Below, one piece after another: positions 12,950 through 24,295 of a stretch of DNA of 64,000 nucleotides. Origin of the DNA: Rhynchosporium graminicola (taxonomy: Eukaryota; Ascomycota; Leotiomycetes; Helotiales; Ploettnerulaceae); contig FJUW01000044.1 of NCBI GenBank assembly GCA_900074885.1, forward strand, positions 298,321-362,320, read 5' to 3'. Within the stretch, counting starts at the first letter, position 1. Each line of letters begins with the position of its first letter. The position numbers and the translations under genes were made by a program. Under the pieces are notes generated by a model. That model ran no database searches, had not been told where the DNA came from, and saw nothing but the letters and a program-made list of their open reading frames with translations.

Positions 12950-13100
12950 GTACGAAAGGGGGTTTGCGGTGAGTCTCGTACAGCACTATGTCTGTATAGG
13001 AAAACTATGGGGCTAGTTCACGAATTCTACACTGTTCATTAGAAAACATTGCCTTGCGAATACAACGGTGTACGAGACCAACTATAAACCCCTCTCGTAC
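12950..13100. mobile_element. Short inverted-repeat element, copy 1 (family B)
   Basis: The left end GTACGAAAGGGGGTTT pairs with the right end AAACCCCTCTCGTAC, and the inner arms TCTCGTAC and GTACGAGA are also complementary. The arms are ~33 bp and imperfect. The 151-bp unit matches 13877-14028 across its interior, including GGAAAACTATGG and a shared ACAACGGTG. Most differences are transitions, with copy 1 the more AT-rich copy. TA dinucleotides at both boundaries suggest a Tc1/mariner-type MITE, which is inference. Confidence 0.72.
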
Positions 13101-13876
13101 CTTGTCATGCCTCATCGGAGTTCTCGATTGAGTTCAATTCGTCCTTGGAGTTATAGCTCTCTATTGGAGTTACTATTAAGGTTCTCGATAGAGTTCGCTT
13201 AATCTTGTCTATACGTATCACGTAATAGTACCCTACTTTAATACTGTATAGATATATCTATCCTAGTGGTTTCTCTATTACATAGCTTAGAAGATTCTAG
13301 AGAGATTGTATAGTGATATAAGGAGCTAGAAATCTCCCCTGTAAGTAGCCTTAGCAAGCAATTCAAATTTTTGATCTGACCACCGTGTGAATCTGACCTG
13401 TACCGATTCCACCTTTAAATTCCACACCATCAACGTCATGAAGCAGATCTTTAACAGCTGACCCTAATAACCCGTCCGGGAATTAACCAGATCCGATGCT
13501 TGCCCGTTCCGACTCCACAGAATTTAACGTTGTGGGGGACAATAGGCGACACCATGGAGCTGGGTATGGGGATTGCGGAGCTGGAGGTGCCCAAACTGGG
13601 GTTAGTGGAAGCATATGAGGGCCAAAGGGCCGAGCCCCAGTACCTACCCCGCTGTCAAATAGACGTCACACCCATCCCATCCCGCGCGTGGCCTGTCAGG
13701 AAGATGCTTCAATTGCCACAAAAGCCACTGTCTCTCTTGGCCTTTAGTGTACTGAACAATTTTCCAGAGTCAAGTCCCGGAGTTCTTCCTTGGTTGCCGC
13801 CAATCCCCGCTGGAAAACCCCCTCGCTTGAGCTCGTATCCCGCTTGTCAAAGAGATCGTCATCCTGACGGTGTCAG
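13101..13876. other. Spacer between the two family B elements
   Basis: The first 250 bases are AT-rich with repeated TCTCGATAGAGTTC-like words near 13120-13200. From about 13480 the sequence becomes GC-richer and carries a frame at 13500-13880 with no recognisable domain. No gene is supported. Confidence 0.5.
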
Positions 13877-14028
13877 GTAAGGAAGGGGGGTTGGAGGTGG
13901 GTCTCGTCCTGCACCCTGTCTACAGGAAAACTATGGAGTTAATACGCGGATTCGACGCTGTCTATTGGGAAACATTACCTTGTGATTTACAACGGTGGAC
14001 GAGACCCACCTCCAATCCTCTTCCGTAC
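13877..14028. mobile_element. Short inverted-repeat element, copy 2 (family B)
   Basis: The left arm contains TTGGAGGTGGGTCTCGTCC and the right arm GGACGAGACCCACCTCCAA, a perfect 19-bp inverse complement, with weaker pairing to the outer GGAAGG/CTTCC ends. The total is ~152 bp with no coding capacity. It is in the same orientation as copy 1 at 12950-13100 and better preserved. The near-complete palindromic arms would fold into a stable hairpin. Confidence 0.78.
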
Positions 14029-15681
14029 CGGAATTCTGGGCCAGGTAGAAGCTTGGAGAAAACAAAACAACTGCAGATCGTCTGCAAAAATCTGGCCTCG
14101 ACTTCGGACGGCATGACTCGAGAATCTTCGCCGAATTCACTACCGAACCACAAACTTGCGGATGGAGGGTTATGGCTATGCTTCGGTCGTTGACAAAGAG
14201 CTAAGCGAGGCTTGATGAGGGGATCAAATCTCGAATAGAATAGGTGAAAATGAAACACTTGTAACACTTTGCAAACAACGCCGGAAGGCACTTTGAAGCT
14301 ACTTCAGCATGTAGTTTCCTATGTCCAGCTATTCCTAGCTTAGTACCTGAGTGATCAAGATGCCAAGTTTCATGTCAAGAGCAGGTGAAGGCGAACATGA
14401 ACATCCGTCATTATCCATGTATTATCTCAGCTCATTTCGACCTCAAGATCATATGCTGATAGGATGCAGGTATCCACAAATGCCATCAACCGGCTAGCTG
14501 TACTGAGCATCGGTAATTCGTACTGTCGACAGCAAGATTTATTTGTGTAGGCTCAATTTAAAAATCCTGGGAATTTCACCGCTGAGTCCTGACTCCAGAT
14601 TGGGGACCTTTCAATGTGAGGAAGGAAAGGAACTTCTGCAAATGATACACTGCAAATGATGCACTGCAATTGATGTAGAGGATATCGGCATGTCGACTGT
14701 TGGAGAAGAAAGAGAGGATTGAATTGAGGATGCCAAGATGGAGAGATAACATTGAGAAAGCAATTCGCAGAAGGACCACACAGCACTGGGAGTATGAATC
14801 TTGAAGTCTTGGAGCTTCAACAAGGGCCTTTAGAACACCCAGTTTGGAACTGCGCCCCTACCTTTGTCATAGAGGATGACTTCGAATAGACAGACGGGAA
14901 AAGGTTCATCTGTCTGTTGGTGTAGGGACTTGGTAAGATTGGAATCGATTATGTAAGATTGAGGAGGAAAGGTTAATTCGGAAGTTTTGCCAAAAGCAAT
15001 CGGCATGAGAAACAAGTGTATCATATCACGTGTAGACTTGGTCACGTCGACCTAACGCACGACGCTAGCCTCACTTCCCTTTTCTCTATGTTCACGACAT
15101 GCACGCTACTCTATCCACAGCAATGCTCATCGAGCGTGTCTGGAGGATTCATTTCTGCAATATCGAACTGATTTAGGTGATTCCTCTCTGGTCATGCCAC
15201 CACATGATCTATCATTCGTTCAACTAAGGCCGGAAATCTCAAAAGCTCTCATATCAGGTCACAATATACATCTGCTTGCGAGGGGATCCTTGTCAGTTTT
15301 AGTTACGACCTATCGTCTCCGAGCGAAAGCATGGTACCTATTTCGACCCTAAGTTACATAACTCTCCCAACTGATATTGCAAATAACCAGAAACGCGTAA
15401 CGCAATTTATTTTATAGACATCTAAGCAATATCGTTCTGCCTCCGGCGCAGAACATCTCAATCCAAGAAAGCCTAGGACTTACACCAGACCTCGCTCAAC
15501 ATGAATAAGGTTCAGGTAAGATGAAAATCAAAGCTAGAAAATACAAGCAAGCTGTGCAGCTCTCTGGTCAGCTCGCAAGCTCAACTCAGACCACAGAAAC
15601 CGCTAGACACTCCGCCCACCCTTGATTGACAAACTCAAGAGTCATCGAAGTTTGCACCGCCTTGTCCAGAGACTTCCACGT
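14029..15681. other. Intergenic region without recognised gene
   Basis: Short overlapping minus-strand frames (13962-14291, 14553-14823, 14830-15045) share no motifs with known families and lack splice structure that would join them. A near-duplicated pair of words (GCAAATGATACACT / GCAAATGATGCACT) lies near 14637-14665. Confidence 0.5.
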
Positions 15682-16770
15682 TCATCCCAAATACTGGCTA
15701 GATCGGTTCAGCCCCGGAACATCGAAAAGTGTCCCACCAGATCCGGATTCGGGTTGAGAGGTAAACTTGCCTCTGCCCTTTCCAGCAAGTGGACTATGTG
15801 CCTCCGACCGACTTGCCCTGATATCTATCTTTGGTGAACCTCGATTCGACCGAGCCAGGCTCTGGCACGACTCCTCCCACGTCCTACCTGCTGACCTCTC
15901 CATCTCAACCACCGACACGATCGGCTGCTTCCATTGAGGGTGCTCCTCCTTGCTCTCAGCAAGGGAATCTGTGACCTCATCCATCAGCGACTGTGGAATT
16001 TTCAGACGACGAAGGCGCATGTCGAGACCGGCTGACAACTTTTCACTTCCATCGCGCTTGAACACTTGCGGCGGCCGTACTGAAGAAGATAACGTCTCCA
16101 ACTTCGGGAAACTTTGGAATACATTCACCACGTCTTGGCACGAAGTGTCATCTGGATCATCCGTAAGAGCTTCGTAGGTTCCGCTATAAATGTTAAGCAT
16201 AAGATGTCGCGTCTCTCGCATGACCTTCTTGGGCAGCAGCCTATCGGCGGCTTTGACCTCATCTTCGCCGTCCTCATCTGGACCCTAGTCTAAGGTCACA
16301 AAAGAGAGAGTGTCTCTCTGTGCCGTGAAGTCGATCTTGCAGTGACTCGAATCATTGCACTGAATCGCCGTGTGAAACTTTCTGCTAACGCGTCGGGAAT
16401 CTTGACCAACTTGCAGAATTGTGGGCGCATAGGCGGGAGATGTCAAATTCTCCGCTTCAATCTCTCTACCGCGTTTCTCTTCGATTCTGATAATTCTATC
16501 AAAGCAAACTGCCCGAGCCCTTGGAGCAGGCAGACATTGCACAGCATGGCAAGCGAAGTTCAGCTGGTAGCTTTTGGAACAAGCTGAAGCTCGAAAGATC
16601 CTTTTGAAATGGGGTAGCCTTGTTTGGTCTGCCATCTGTACCCTTGATGTCTTCAGTTGATGATGTGTTTTGACTCGTCTTGTTCGATGATGTCTTTCGA
16701 CTCGTAGAAGGTACTTCATCCGTGTAGTTGGTGTCGCTAGTAATAGTGTTGGTGGTTAAGTCGAGTCCAT
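15682..16770 (-). pseudogene. Broken 2EXR-domain protein gene
   Basis: The minus strand encodes pieces of the fungal 2EXR domain (a module of unknown function related to F-box-like proteins) in more than one frame. 'FSLFQKLPAELRL' near 16550-16590 lies in one frame. 'APRARAVCFD' and 'PTILQVGQDSRRVS' with 'CKIDFTAQRDTLSF' (about 16290-16530) lie in another. The domain is then interrupted by a TAG just after 'FVTLD', and the same frame resumes with 'MRETRHLMLNIYSGTYEAL' (from 16221) to a stop at 15682. A likely original start is the ATG at 16770, now followed after four codons by TAA. At least one frameshift and one internal stop therefore inactivate it. An intron explanation is less likely because no GT-AG pair restores the domain. 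Confidence 0.6.
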
Positions 16771-18577
16771 CTCAGAAGAAAATGAATTTAAAGGGCTCTT
16801 CGCTGGGAATTTTGCTGGCATAGTGTGGATTTTCTTGGCTGAGCTTCGTATGTGGAGAGTGTGTTGTGTGAATAACCTAAACGCTTTCGCGGAAAAGAGG
16901 CTCGCTAAATACATGAGCTTGGCTGCTGGCAGCATGGTCCATTCATGAAAGGCAATCAGTTCTTTCACACCATGGAGAAGGCTCATACTAGGAATTTCTC
17001 GCGTTAATTTGACATGTCTGCCCGAAGAAGACGGCTACGAGCATGTCTCAAAATATTAGTGTGAGTTGTTTTCCTGCTTCTTAGTAGATAAAATTGGCTG
17101 CTGCTCGTGCAAGAATTTATCAGCTGGAAGGAATATTAATCATCCTTTTCCATGGCTACCTTCTATGCTCTGAGAGGGACATGAAACGAGCTGAAGGTAA
17201 GCCTAGTTCTGATCTTTGTTCTCCCGGTTCCTTTACGGAGGAAGCCTGACAACTATCATCAACACATTCCGAAAAAAAAAAGGCGAGTATAATTGATTAT
17301 AGACTCTCAGTTCACAAACGAGCGCAAGAATAGATCGATCCAAAAAGCAGTCCCAACATCCCGAGCTCCTCGCTTCTCTTCCACCCCATCTCATATACAT
17401 ATCTTTAATGCTCTCCATGAGCTTCCTCCATTTCATTCAATACCCATATCCTGCAAATACACAATCACAAATCAGCACTCAAATTTCTCTTTTGTCACCA
17501 GAATAATCCGTGAGGTACCCAATATTCGATACTCCCTGAGAAGTGGTGCGGAGAGGCTCGATTTATGGTTCCTGTACCGATTTCCGGATTTCGCAGAACC
17601 GGACCATTCTCAAGAAACCCGAAAGCGCTGAACCGACGCTGGTGGAGAAACCCAGCATTACCACTGCACTAGCCAAATCATGCTTAAGTTGCATAGCAGC
17701 AATCGGCTACATAAAGTAACATGCTCTGGTAACTTAAAACTCTCTAAATCTAAGGGAACTACACTTTTGCATTCACAGCATATCGCTCAGAATTATAATC
17801 CGCACGACTGGATACGGCCCGGGATCAAACACTCAAGCTTTTAGTGGCGGCAATTTCGGTATTTTCTACCACCCAGACCTAATCCAAAGGGAAAAAAGTG
17901 GTCAACCAGGAAATTCGGGACACTACCGTCAATATGGCATCTACGGCTTGGGCATACTTTTCGTATGAAATAAGATGTGGTCACCGTTGTTAATCTATGT
18001 TAGGAACGAAGTGAAGAATTTGACCATCGATGAACAGTCCCTAAAGACTGCTGGTCGGATTTTCCCTCCGAGGATAGGTTCCAAGTATCGCGATGTGGCA
18101 CTTAAGTGTCCTCAGTGGCGGCCGCATGTAGAAAAAATATCCGACCAGCTGGTCTAAAACAGATGAAGCGATAGAAGACAAACAGAGTCAAGTAAAGGAG
18201 TTTATGCAAAGCGTTGGAAATGCTCGAAGGACTGCCACTGTCGGACCTGGATATGTCAAAGCAGTCGCCTTTAACATTAAAACTTTAGCCTATGGTATAT
18301 GGTCATTCTGCAGGTGTCAAGGGATTTGGTCACCTCACAAGAAATTAGACTGCTAGTCAAATTGCCGTTTGTTTGACCAAGCTCCGTGCTAGCTTCGGGA
18401 AGCGAGCTCTACATAATGATAGTCTCCAGCTTGAAACTTTCTTGACAATCTCACCAAAGAACTCTTGATACTCGTAAAAACATTGACGAGCGTAGGAATA
18501 GTGCTAGGAAAAGGGGCCGCTACGCAAGTCTTCAGTCTTTCATTCCCATCCGAGACAACTCTCATAAACAACATCAC
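16771..18577. other. Intergenic region without recognised gene
   Basis: Open frames such as 17293-17631 (plus) and 17233-17436 (minus) overlap each other and carry no recognisable motifs. A poly-A run lies near 17271-17281. An 11-bp inverted pair GCTGGTCGGAT / ATCCGACCAGC lies at about 18050 and 18140. Confidence 0.5.
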
Positions 18578-20535
18578 TCAAGGCAACTGACCGTCCAAGG
18601 AATTATTCGGCAAGAACATGATCGCGACAACACACACCAAGGCACCACTGCCAGCCAAGTAAAGAGGCCCGTTCAAACTGGTCTCCAGCAGGTGGGCCGC
18701 GATCAGAGGGCTGACGATACTAAGAAGGCGACCCCAGAAACTGGCCACACCAGATGCGGTACCGCGAACTGAAGCGGGGAATGCTTCGGGTGTCCATCCG
18801 TAGAGCACCGCATTGAACATTGATTGAAAGAAGTACTCCATGAGATTGAACCCAATATTCGACGCTTGTGTGTTGACGGTGGCGAAGAGAAAAAGCGATA
18901 TTCCCATCATCAATGCTGCAAAGACCATGGTCCACTTTCGGCCAAGTCGACCAAACCTGATCATTCCAGCACCTAATCCTACACCGACGATACCAGGGAG
19001 ATAGATGATGATGTAGTCACGGTAAGTTTCTGACACAGAGACATTGATAGCAGAGTTCTTCTTCAAAAGAATAGTAGGTAGGAACGATCCTATCACATGT
19101 CAATCACGGGCGAAGTATGCGATTCGTGAGGAACATACCCGCAATTGAGAAAGCCCAATAGTCGAATGCATAAATAATCCAGACCAAGATAGTGAGTCGA
19201 GCCATGCTGGCGGTCGTGAATAGCACGCCAATCCTTGAAAACTCATTCAATAGTTGCTGATAGAACTTTGGCTTCTTTGGCTTTTTGTTCTTCTGTTCGG
19301 GGGAACCCATTGTCGTATCTGCATCAGCAATTCCGTTTGTCAACTCATTCCCATATCTCGCATCTAGAGCTCTGAAGTCATCCATAGTCAACGAACATTC
19401 GTACTTGTTGATTTTCGATACGTGATGGAGAACTCTCATAGCCTCTTCGTCTCTTCCACGGCTAATCAGGTACTTCGGGGATTCTTCAAAAGTAAAAAGC
19501 ACGAATCGGAGGAAGAAAATAAGCATAGCTATGGCACCGAGAGTGAATACGAGGTATCGCCATCCATAGTTATCGGCTTTGCTGCAGCATGCCTCTCCTG
19601 GTGCTGAATTTTTGCAGGATGGCAGATCGATGTTGCAAGAATACTTGGGGATGAAGCCATATGCAATGCCGCTGCAGACAACGACCCCTAGAGGCTGAAA
19701 GATTGACAACAATGCCAACAGGAATCTTTCTTTCTGCCCAGGAGTGAGTGGTTATTGTGTCAAGATAAACAAGAATGATTACCTTGGGTATGAATTCTAG
19801 ACAAATCGTCGTGTCGATAGGGATGTTACCTCCAATACCGAAGCCGTTGAACGCTGTCAAGACCAGAATTCCATTGTAGGTACTTGGAGCTCCCAAGCAA
19901 AGGCCAAATATGCCGGAGATGAGGACTGTGCCATTAAATGCCCATCGGCGGCCTTTTCAGATGTCAGAATGGTCACCTGATCTCGACAGGTGTACTTACC
20001 AATGATGTCCACTAAAATTCCCCAAACAAAAGCTCCGGCGCATAATCCAGAAGAGAATGCCGTGAAAATGTTTCCGAGCTCGCCGTCTGAACCATCTTGT
20101 CAGTATTCTTGTAGCGGGTACCAGCTTGTGTAACAATCGGGATGTCGGGTTTTCAGAGGACCTTGACTAACCGCTGAAGCCCAACTCTTGCTTGAGAGGA
20201 GATGCGATAAGACCAAATGCTTGCGCCCAGAGCAGATCGAGGAAGTATCCCAATCCGCAAAGAGACCAAATGTACCATTGGTATCGTCCCATGCCCATTT
20301 CATTGAAATGATAGTTGATGAGCTCAGCCTTCCTCTCCTCCAATATCAGTTTATTGGACACCCCAGTACTAAGCGACAGTCGCAGGTTATCCCCATGGCC
20401 ACCGGCACCAACACTTTCTTGAACTGAAACCGCTCAGCCATATGGTCAGTCCCCACTGATTTGCGAGGACATACCTGTTTTGGAGCTGCTCTGGCCATTC
20501 TCCGGGTCCAACGGACTCTTCGAAGAGGCACTCAT
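18578..20535 (-). CDS. MFS transporter, SV2/SVOP-like
   Basis: A plasma-membrane major facilitator superfamily permease whose substrate cannot be read from sequence. Six exons on the minus strand (20535-20475, 20423-20172, 20086-20000, 19952-19783, 19733-19139, 19089-18578) give 558 residues, with introns of 47-85 nt that keep frame. The segment 'NEMGMGRYQWYIWSLCGLGYF' opens the first transmembrane helix and is typical of this fungal group. A conserved 'GRRWAFNGT' loop follows helix 2, 'FGIGGNIPIDTTICLEFIPK' matches the MFS helix 4-5 region, and 'GRLGRKWTM' repeats the GR[KR] loop motif in the second half. About 12 hydrophobic helices fit the family. The initiator ATG at 20535 is spliced after 20 codons. 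The alpha/beta hydrolase gene lies ~1.1 kb upstream on the same strand, and a functional link is only a possibility. Confidence 0.92.
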
Positions 20536-21610
20536 GTTTGTTTTGATCAACTTCCGCGTGGGCAAGATGATGCTAATAGTAGAAATGGCTTGTCATCGCC
20601 TCAATTATCAGATAAGCGATGCTTGAGAATTCCGTGTAACCAAAATAGGGATGAGAAGTTGTTCAAGGGGGAGAGGTCGTGAGATTGTGAAGTCAAGGAG
20701 GATGGTGAACAGTTTAGTGCATTCTTTAGTGCTGTGCCGCCATACGGATTGAGGAAGGTGCCACAACGACCCCCGCGGTTACACCAAGACAAGGATCAAC
20801 CAAATTGATTGACATCATGGTCACACGTCACTTAAGCAGCACCACCTGTTATATATCGCATAGAAATTCTAGCGAATGTGAAGCCGGGTACTTATCTGTC
20901 GTTGTCAACAATCTGTACTAGAGTATAAAACTGTTGACCGCGGTCTGGATGTCAAAGGCGACACAATTGTGAGGTATATGCCAAAGGGTACGGCTACGGT
21001 AGCCAAGACAAGAAGACTGTGTAGATTTAGCAACACAATCATGACCCGAGTGTTATTGCCTCTTATGGCTCTCTCGTTCTCTTACGATAGCAATGCCTGA
21101 CTTTAGTTACTAGGCTGCGAGAAACTTTTAGGGCTGTTGCCAGCACGTTCCAGATCGTCAGGCCAAGCGAATGTCAATAACAGTTATATCTGACCTGATC
21201 CTACGCCATTGAATAAGTCCACACGAGAGGAGCACTGGTGGGAACTATTTGCCAGATCTCTATATTGCCAGATATAGGTGCCTTGGAAAGCTAGACTTGA
21301 TCGAGCAAGTGCTCAAGTATAAGGCTAGAGCTCTAGAGGAACGAACCCCTCCGGGACGCCTGCGACAGCTAAAGGTCCCTCAAGTCCTATGTTGAGCTGT
21401 CTGAATTCATCTGAGACCTTTGTCTAGAAAAGTTGCCGGAAGGGAAAATCTTCAGGGTTGGCCGTTGGGATGGAAGGTGAGCTAGGCGAACATCCAGGTA
21501 ACATGCAAAGTCAAGTGCGATAGCGTTCCAGAAAGGAGGTAGGGATGTCTGTGATCCTCCACATCAGGGTATCATTCTACTGTCAAAACAGCCAAGCCAT
21601 TACTACTCTA
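20536..21610. other. Intergenic region between MFS transporter and hydrolase
   Basis: Holds the MFS promoter side and the 3' side of the hydrolase gene. No convincing frame, RNA gene or repeat was seen. Confidence 0.6.
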
Positions 21611-22615
21611 TCATGATTCCTCCAGAGAATTGACATTCCTCCGCCAAATATCTACCATCCATTCCTTTCCCACAACCCCCTCATGTATGTGAAAAGCAGA
21701 AAGCAACGGAAAGCAATGCATCTGCTTTTCCCACTGCAACCAATCACCATCAACTCCAAACTCTGCAAGCTTCTCTCGAAACTTGATCGCATCAGGTGTC
21801 AAGGTATCGAACCCCGCTGTTATTCCATCAACTTTGATGCCTGCCTGCGCGAACAACGTCAGATCCGCCAGTATGGGAGAAACACGAGAATCCGAAGCTG
21901 GCAGCTCAGCTCTCCATCCATCCCCAACTTCCGTGATCGATTTTCGGCTCAGTAGAGGATCGTGAACTTCGATAACGTCAATCTCGGGATTCTCGTTTCG
22001 CAGATCCGTTGCAGGACATATTGCCATCACGGCTTCGACGGGACAAGGGCCATGAGAGGGATTCCTTAGGAGTTGAGATGCCGCGTAGAGACCAAGCACA
22101 AGAGCAATGTTCCCACCGGAAGAATCTCCAGCTAGCGTGATTCGAAAGTCGTCATGTCTCGACTGTTCGGCTAACACGTCGTAAAGTCGCTCAAGATGCG
22201 GAAGACTCTTCGAAGCGGGAGAATTTGGTGTCAATGGAATACTCACCACACTAATTTCGTATTCTGGCAACGAAACACAAAGATTCGCGCATAATATCCA
22301 ATGTTCCTTTGCAGGATGTGCCCGGAATCCGCCTCCTGCAAAGTAGTATATTCTGTGCTTCGGCCTCGCTTCGGATTTCGATGGATGCTTGAATGTGTAG
22401 ACCCAGGTATCTGCTATTTGCATTTCCTCAATCGTACATATTTTCTTTGCACCCTTGTGCGGTGTCAGTCTTGGAGAACCAGCTGGCTCCGGCTTTCCTG
22501 GCTTCAAGATGAAGGATGCGAAAGGGCCAACAATTTTTTGAGCTGTGGCGTTGACGAGAGAACGACTTTCCCGCCTATCGACACGAATGGAGGGCGTTTT
22601 CGATGGAATATTCAT
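21611..22615 (-). CDS. Alpha/beta hydrolase, hormone-sensitive-lipase-like (alpha/beta hydrolase-3)
   Basis: An esterase or lipase-type hydrolase. From the ATG at 22615 the single open frame encodes 334 residues. The family landmarks are the oxyanion-hole motif 'YYFAGGGF' (a variant of HGGGF), nucleophile Ser165 in 'LAGDSSGG', Asp270 in 'ITAGFDTLTPDA', and His300 in 'KQMHCFPLL'. The start is uncertain. In-frame codons upstream to about 22690 read 'HDFERLSDWALVVARRPN', which resembles the conserved N-terminal segment of fungal members. A TGA lies just before it and no in-frame ATG was found. A short 5' exon probably exists upstream, or the N-terminus has been damaged. No signal peptide is visible, so it is probably intracellular. 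The substrate is unknown. Confidence 0.85.
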   Translation of the reverse strand: MNIPSKTPSIRVDRRESRSLVNATAQKIVGPFASFILKPGKPEPAGSPRLTPHKGAKKICTIEEMQIADTWVYTFKHPSKSEARPKHRIYYFAGGGFRAHPAKEHWILCANLCVSLPEYEISVVSIPLTPNSPASKSLPHLERLYDVLAEQSRHDDFRITLAGDSSGGNIALVLGLYAASQLLRNPSHGPCPVEAVMAICPATDLRNENPEIDVIEVHDPLLSRKSITEVGDGWRAELPASDSRVSPILADLTLFAQAGIKVDGITAGFDTLTPDAIKFREKLAEFGVDGDWLQWEKQMHCFPLLSAFHIHEGVVGKEWMVDIWRRNVNSLEES

Positions 22616-23759
22616 GACTTTTCCGGCTTCAAGTGTGTTGGGCCTTCTTGCAACAACCAAAGCCCAATCTGATAACCTTTCGAAATCATGAGGTCATCGT
22701 TGGACCCCTACTTGGCGTTAGTGTCAGGCAGAAGAGTTTGTGGCATTTGGCACGAACAACCCGATGTATATCTCTGCCATTAAACAAGCCCTGTCTTCTG
22801 CACGTTAATTTAATTCGAAATGGAAAAGGGAAGTAAACAAGGCAACTGAGCTTAGCGACAAGGTATTGAATAGCCTGGCTACATGTCATGTCCGTAGAGG
22901 TCAGACTTGGTTGGGGATTATGCGACTCTTACTAGGTATCCACATGAATCCTCAAGAGTCCCATCGCTTGTTCCTAAAAATTGCTCGTCCTGCCAATTGC
23001 ATGCTCCAATAATAGGTCGACACTGGACAACCGTAAAAGGGACACGGGTGTTAGTCACGTGATATGCTCCAACCAAGCATATCTACTGCTGTAGAACCAT
23101 TCGTGCAGAACCATAATCACTGCAATTTCATATGTGTATTGGCTAGACATGATTTTAAACATCTGTCATACCTGCAAATGCTTGCGGATGACACATCACG
23201 TTCGCCCCATCTCTTCCTAAGCGAGGTAGTCTCGCTTAGAGAGCATCATCGTGAGATGAGAGAATTGTCTTCAACGCTAGCTAAGGCCCGGCTCTAGGGC
23301 TTCAGGCATAGCAAACGCACGCGCACAGTGCTCTAGAGAGAAAATATTCAGAAATGACAACTCATATGGGGTGCAGAAGCCTTGTGTAATAATCATGGAG
23401 TAAATTTAGAAGAGGGATCATGTTGCTCTGGCATTCCTATGCTACCTGAGAGCCTGATATTGATATCATGTTTCAAGACCTAAATTTTTCTATCATCCAA
23501 AATCAAAATACGCAGTAAACGCAATGAGCAATGCTTGAAGAAAAAGCACAACACACTGCAACAGAATATTCAATTGGCCTTAAAAATATGCGGTTTGACC
23601 AACGAATTCCTCAATCAATTTGCCCTGCTTAGCTTCATCATCTCCCACCCATCACACAAGTGACGATGAAGAGACAACTACTAACGCCCACCGCTACGCG
23701 AAAGCGCAGGGCAATGGTGAGCTCCCCCACTTGACGAGTAGAGGGACCCTGTCTGTTTT
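22616..23759. other. Intergenic region upstream of the hydrolase
   Basis: About 22616-22690 probably still contains hydrolase N-terminal codons. The remainder carries only chance frames (22686-22889, 23064-23297) and no recognised feature. Confidence 0.5.
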
Positions 23760-24215
23760 AATTTTTGTTTTTGCATCCGACAGGGAAGATGATTCGATTC
23801 GAGGGAATTGACGTACTCCTTTCTCGGTTCGTTGGCGATTTTTGACGCGGTTTGTTCTTGGGGCTCGGGGAGCTCACTGTCTGTAGAATTTTGTATCCGA
23901 CAGGAAAGATGGATTGGCTCGAGGGAGTTGACGTGCTCCTTTCTCGGGACTTGAGCATCCTTTAACGCTGTTGTTGTTGTTGTTGTTGTTGTTCTTTTAA
24001 GCATCTCATCTTGATATCGAGAGCTGGAGTGACTTGAATTGATGCAGACCGTTGGCGTAGCGTTGGTCACATCTTCTGTCAATTGGCGGTCTTTGGCGCC
24101 GGTTTTGTTGTTTGTTTGTTTGAGCATCTCGATCTGGTATAGAGAGCTGAAAGTGATTTGAATCGATGTCGGCCGTTGGCTTTGCGTTGGTCGCATCTTC
24201 TGTCAACTGCATCAG
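23760..24215. repeat. Two imperfect tandemly duplicated blocks and a TTG microsatellite
   Basis: Block 1: a ~58-bp unit containing TTGACGTACTCCTTTCTCGG (23770-23827) recurs at about 23890-23947 as TTGACGTGCTCCTTTCTCGG. Block 2: a ~90-bp unit around 24001-24090 (CTTGAATTGATGCAGACCGT, CACATCTTCTGTCAA) recurs at about 24124-24212. Between the blocks lies (TTG)8 at about 23969-23992. The minus strand is open across most of the area (for example 23681-24196), giving repeated peptides such as 'LTEDVTNATPT'. The blocks may be 3' coding exons or decayed coding sequence of the adjacent unknown gene, but no phase-consistent splice model was found. Confidence 0.6.
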
Positions 24216-24295
24216 TCAGTTGCTCTCTGAAAGGAACAATACATTGCGAGCCGACTTACGTCTCTTGATTTCTTCATCGATCTTATGTAAACCCT

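Noticed and set aside
17293..17631. 112-codon plus-strand open frame
   Set aside because: No recognisable motifs, overlapping frame on the other strand, no splice context.
18050..18150. 11-bp inverted pair GCTGGTCGGAT / ATCCGACCAGC
   Set aside because: Short arms, single occurrence, no other element features; chance cannot be excluded.
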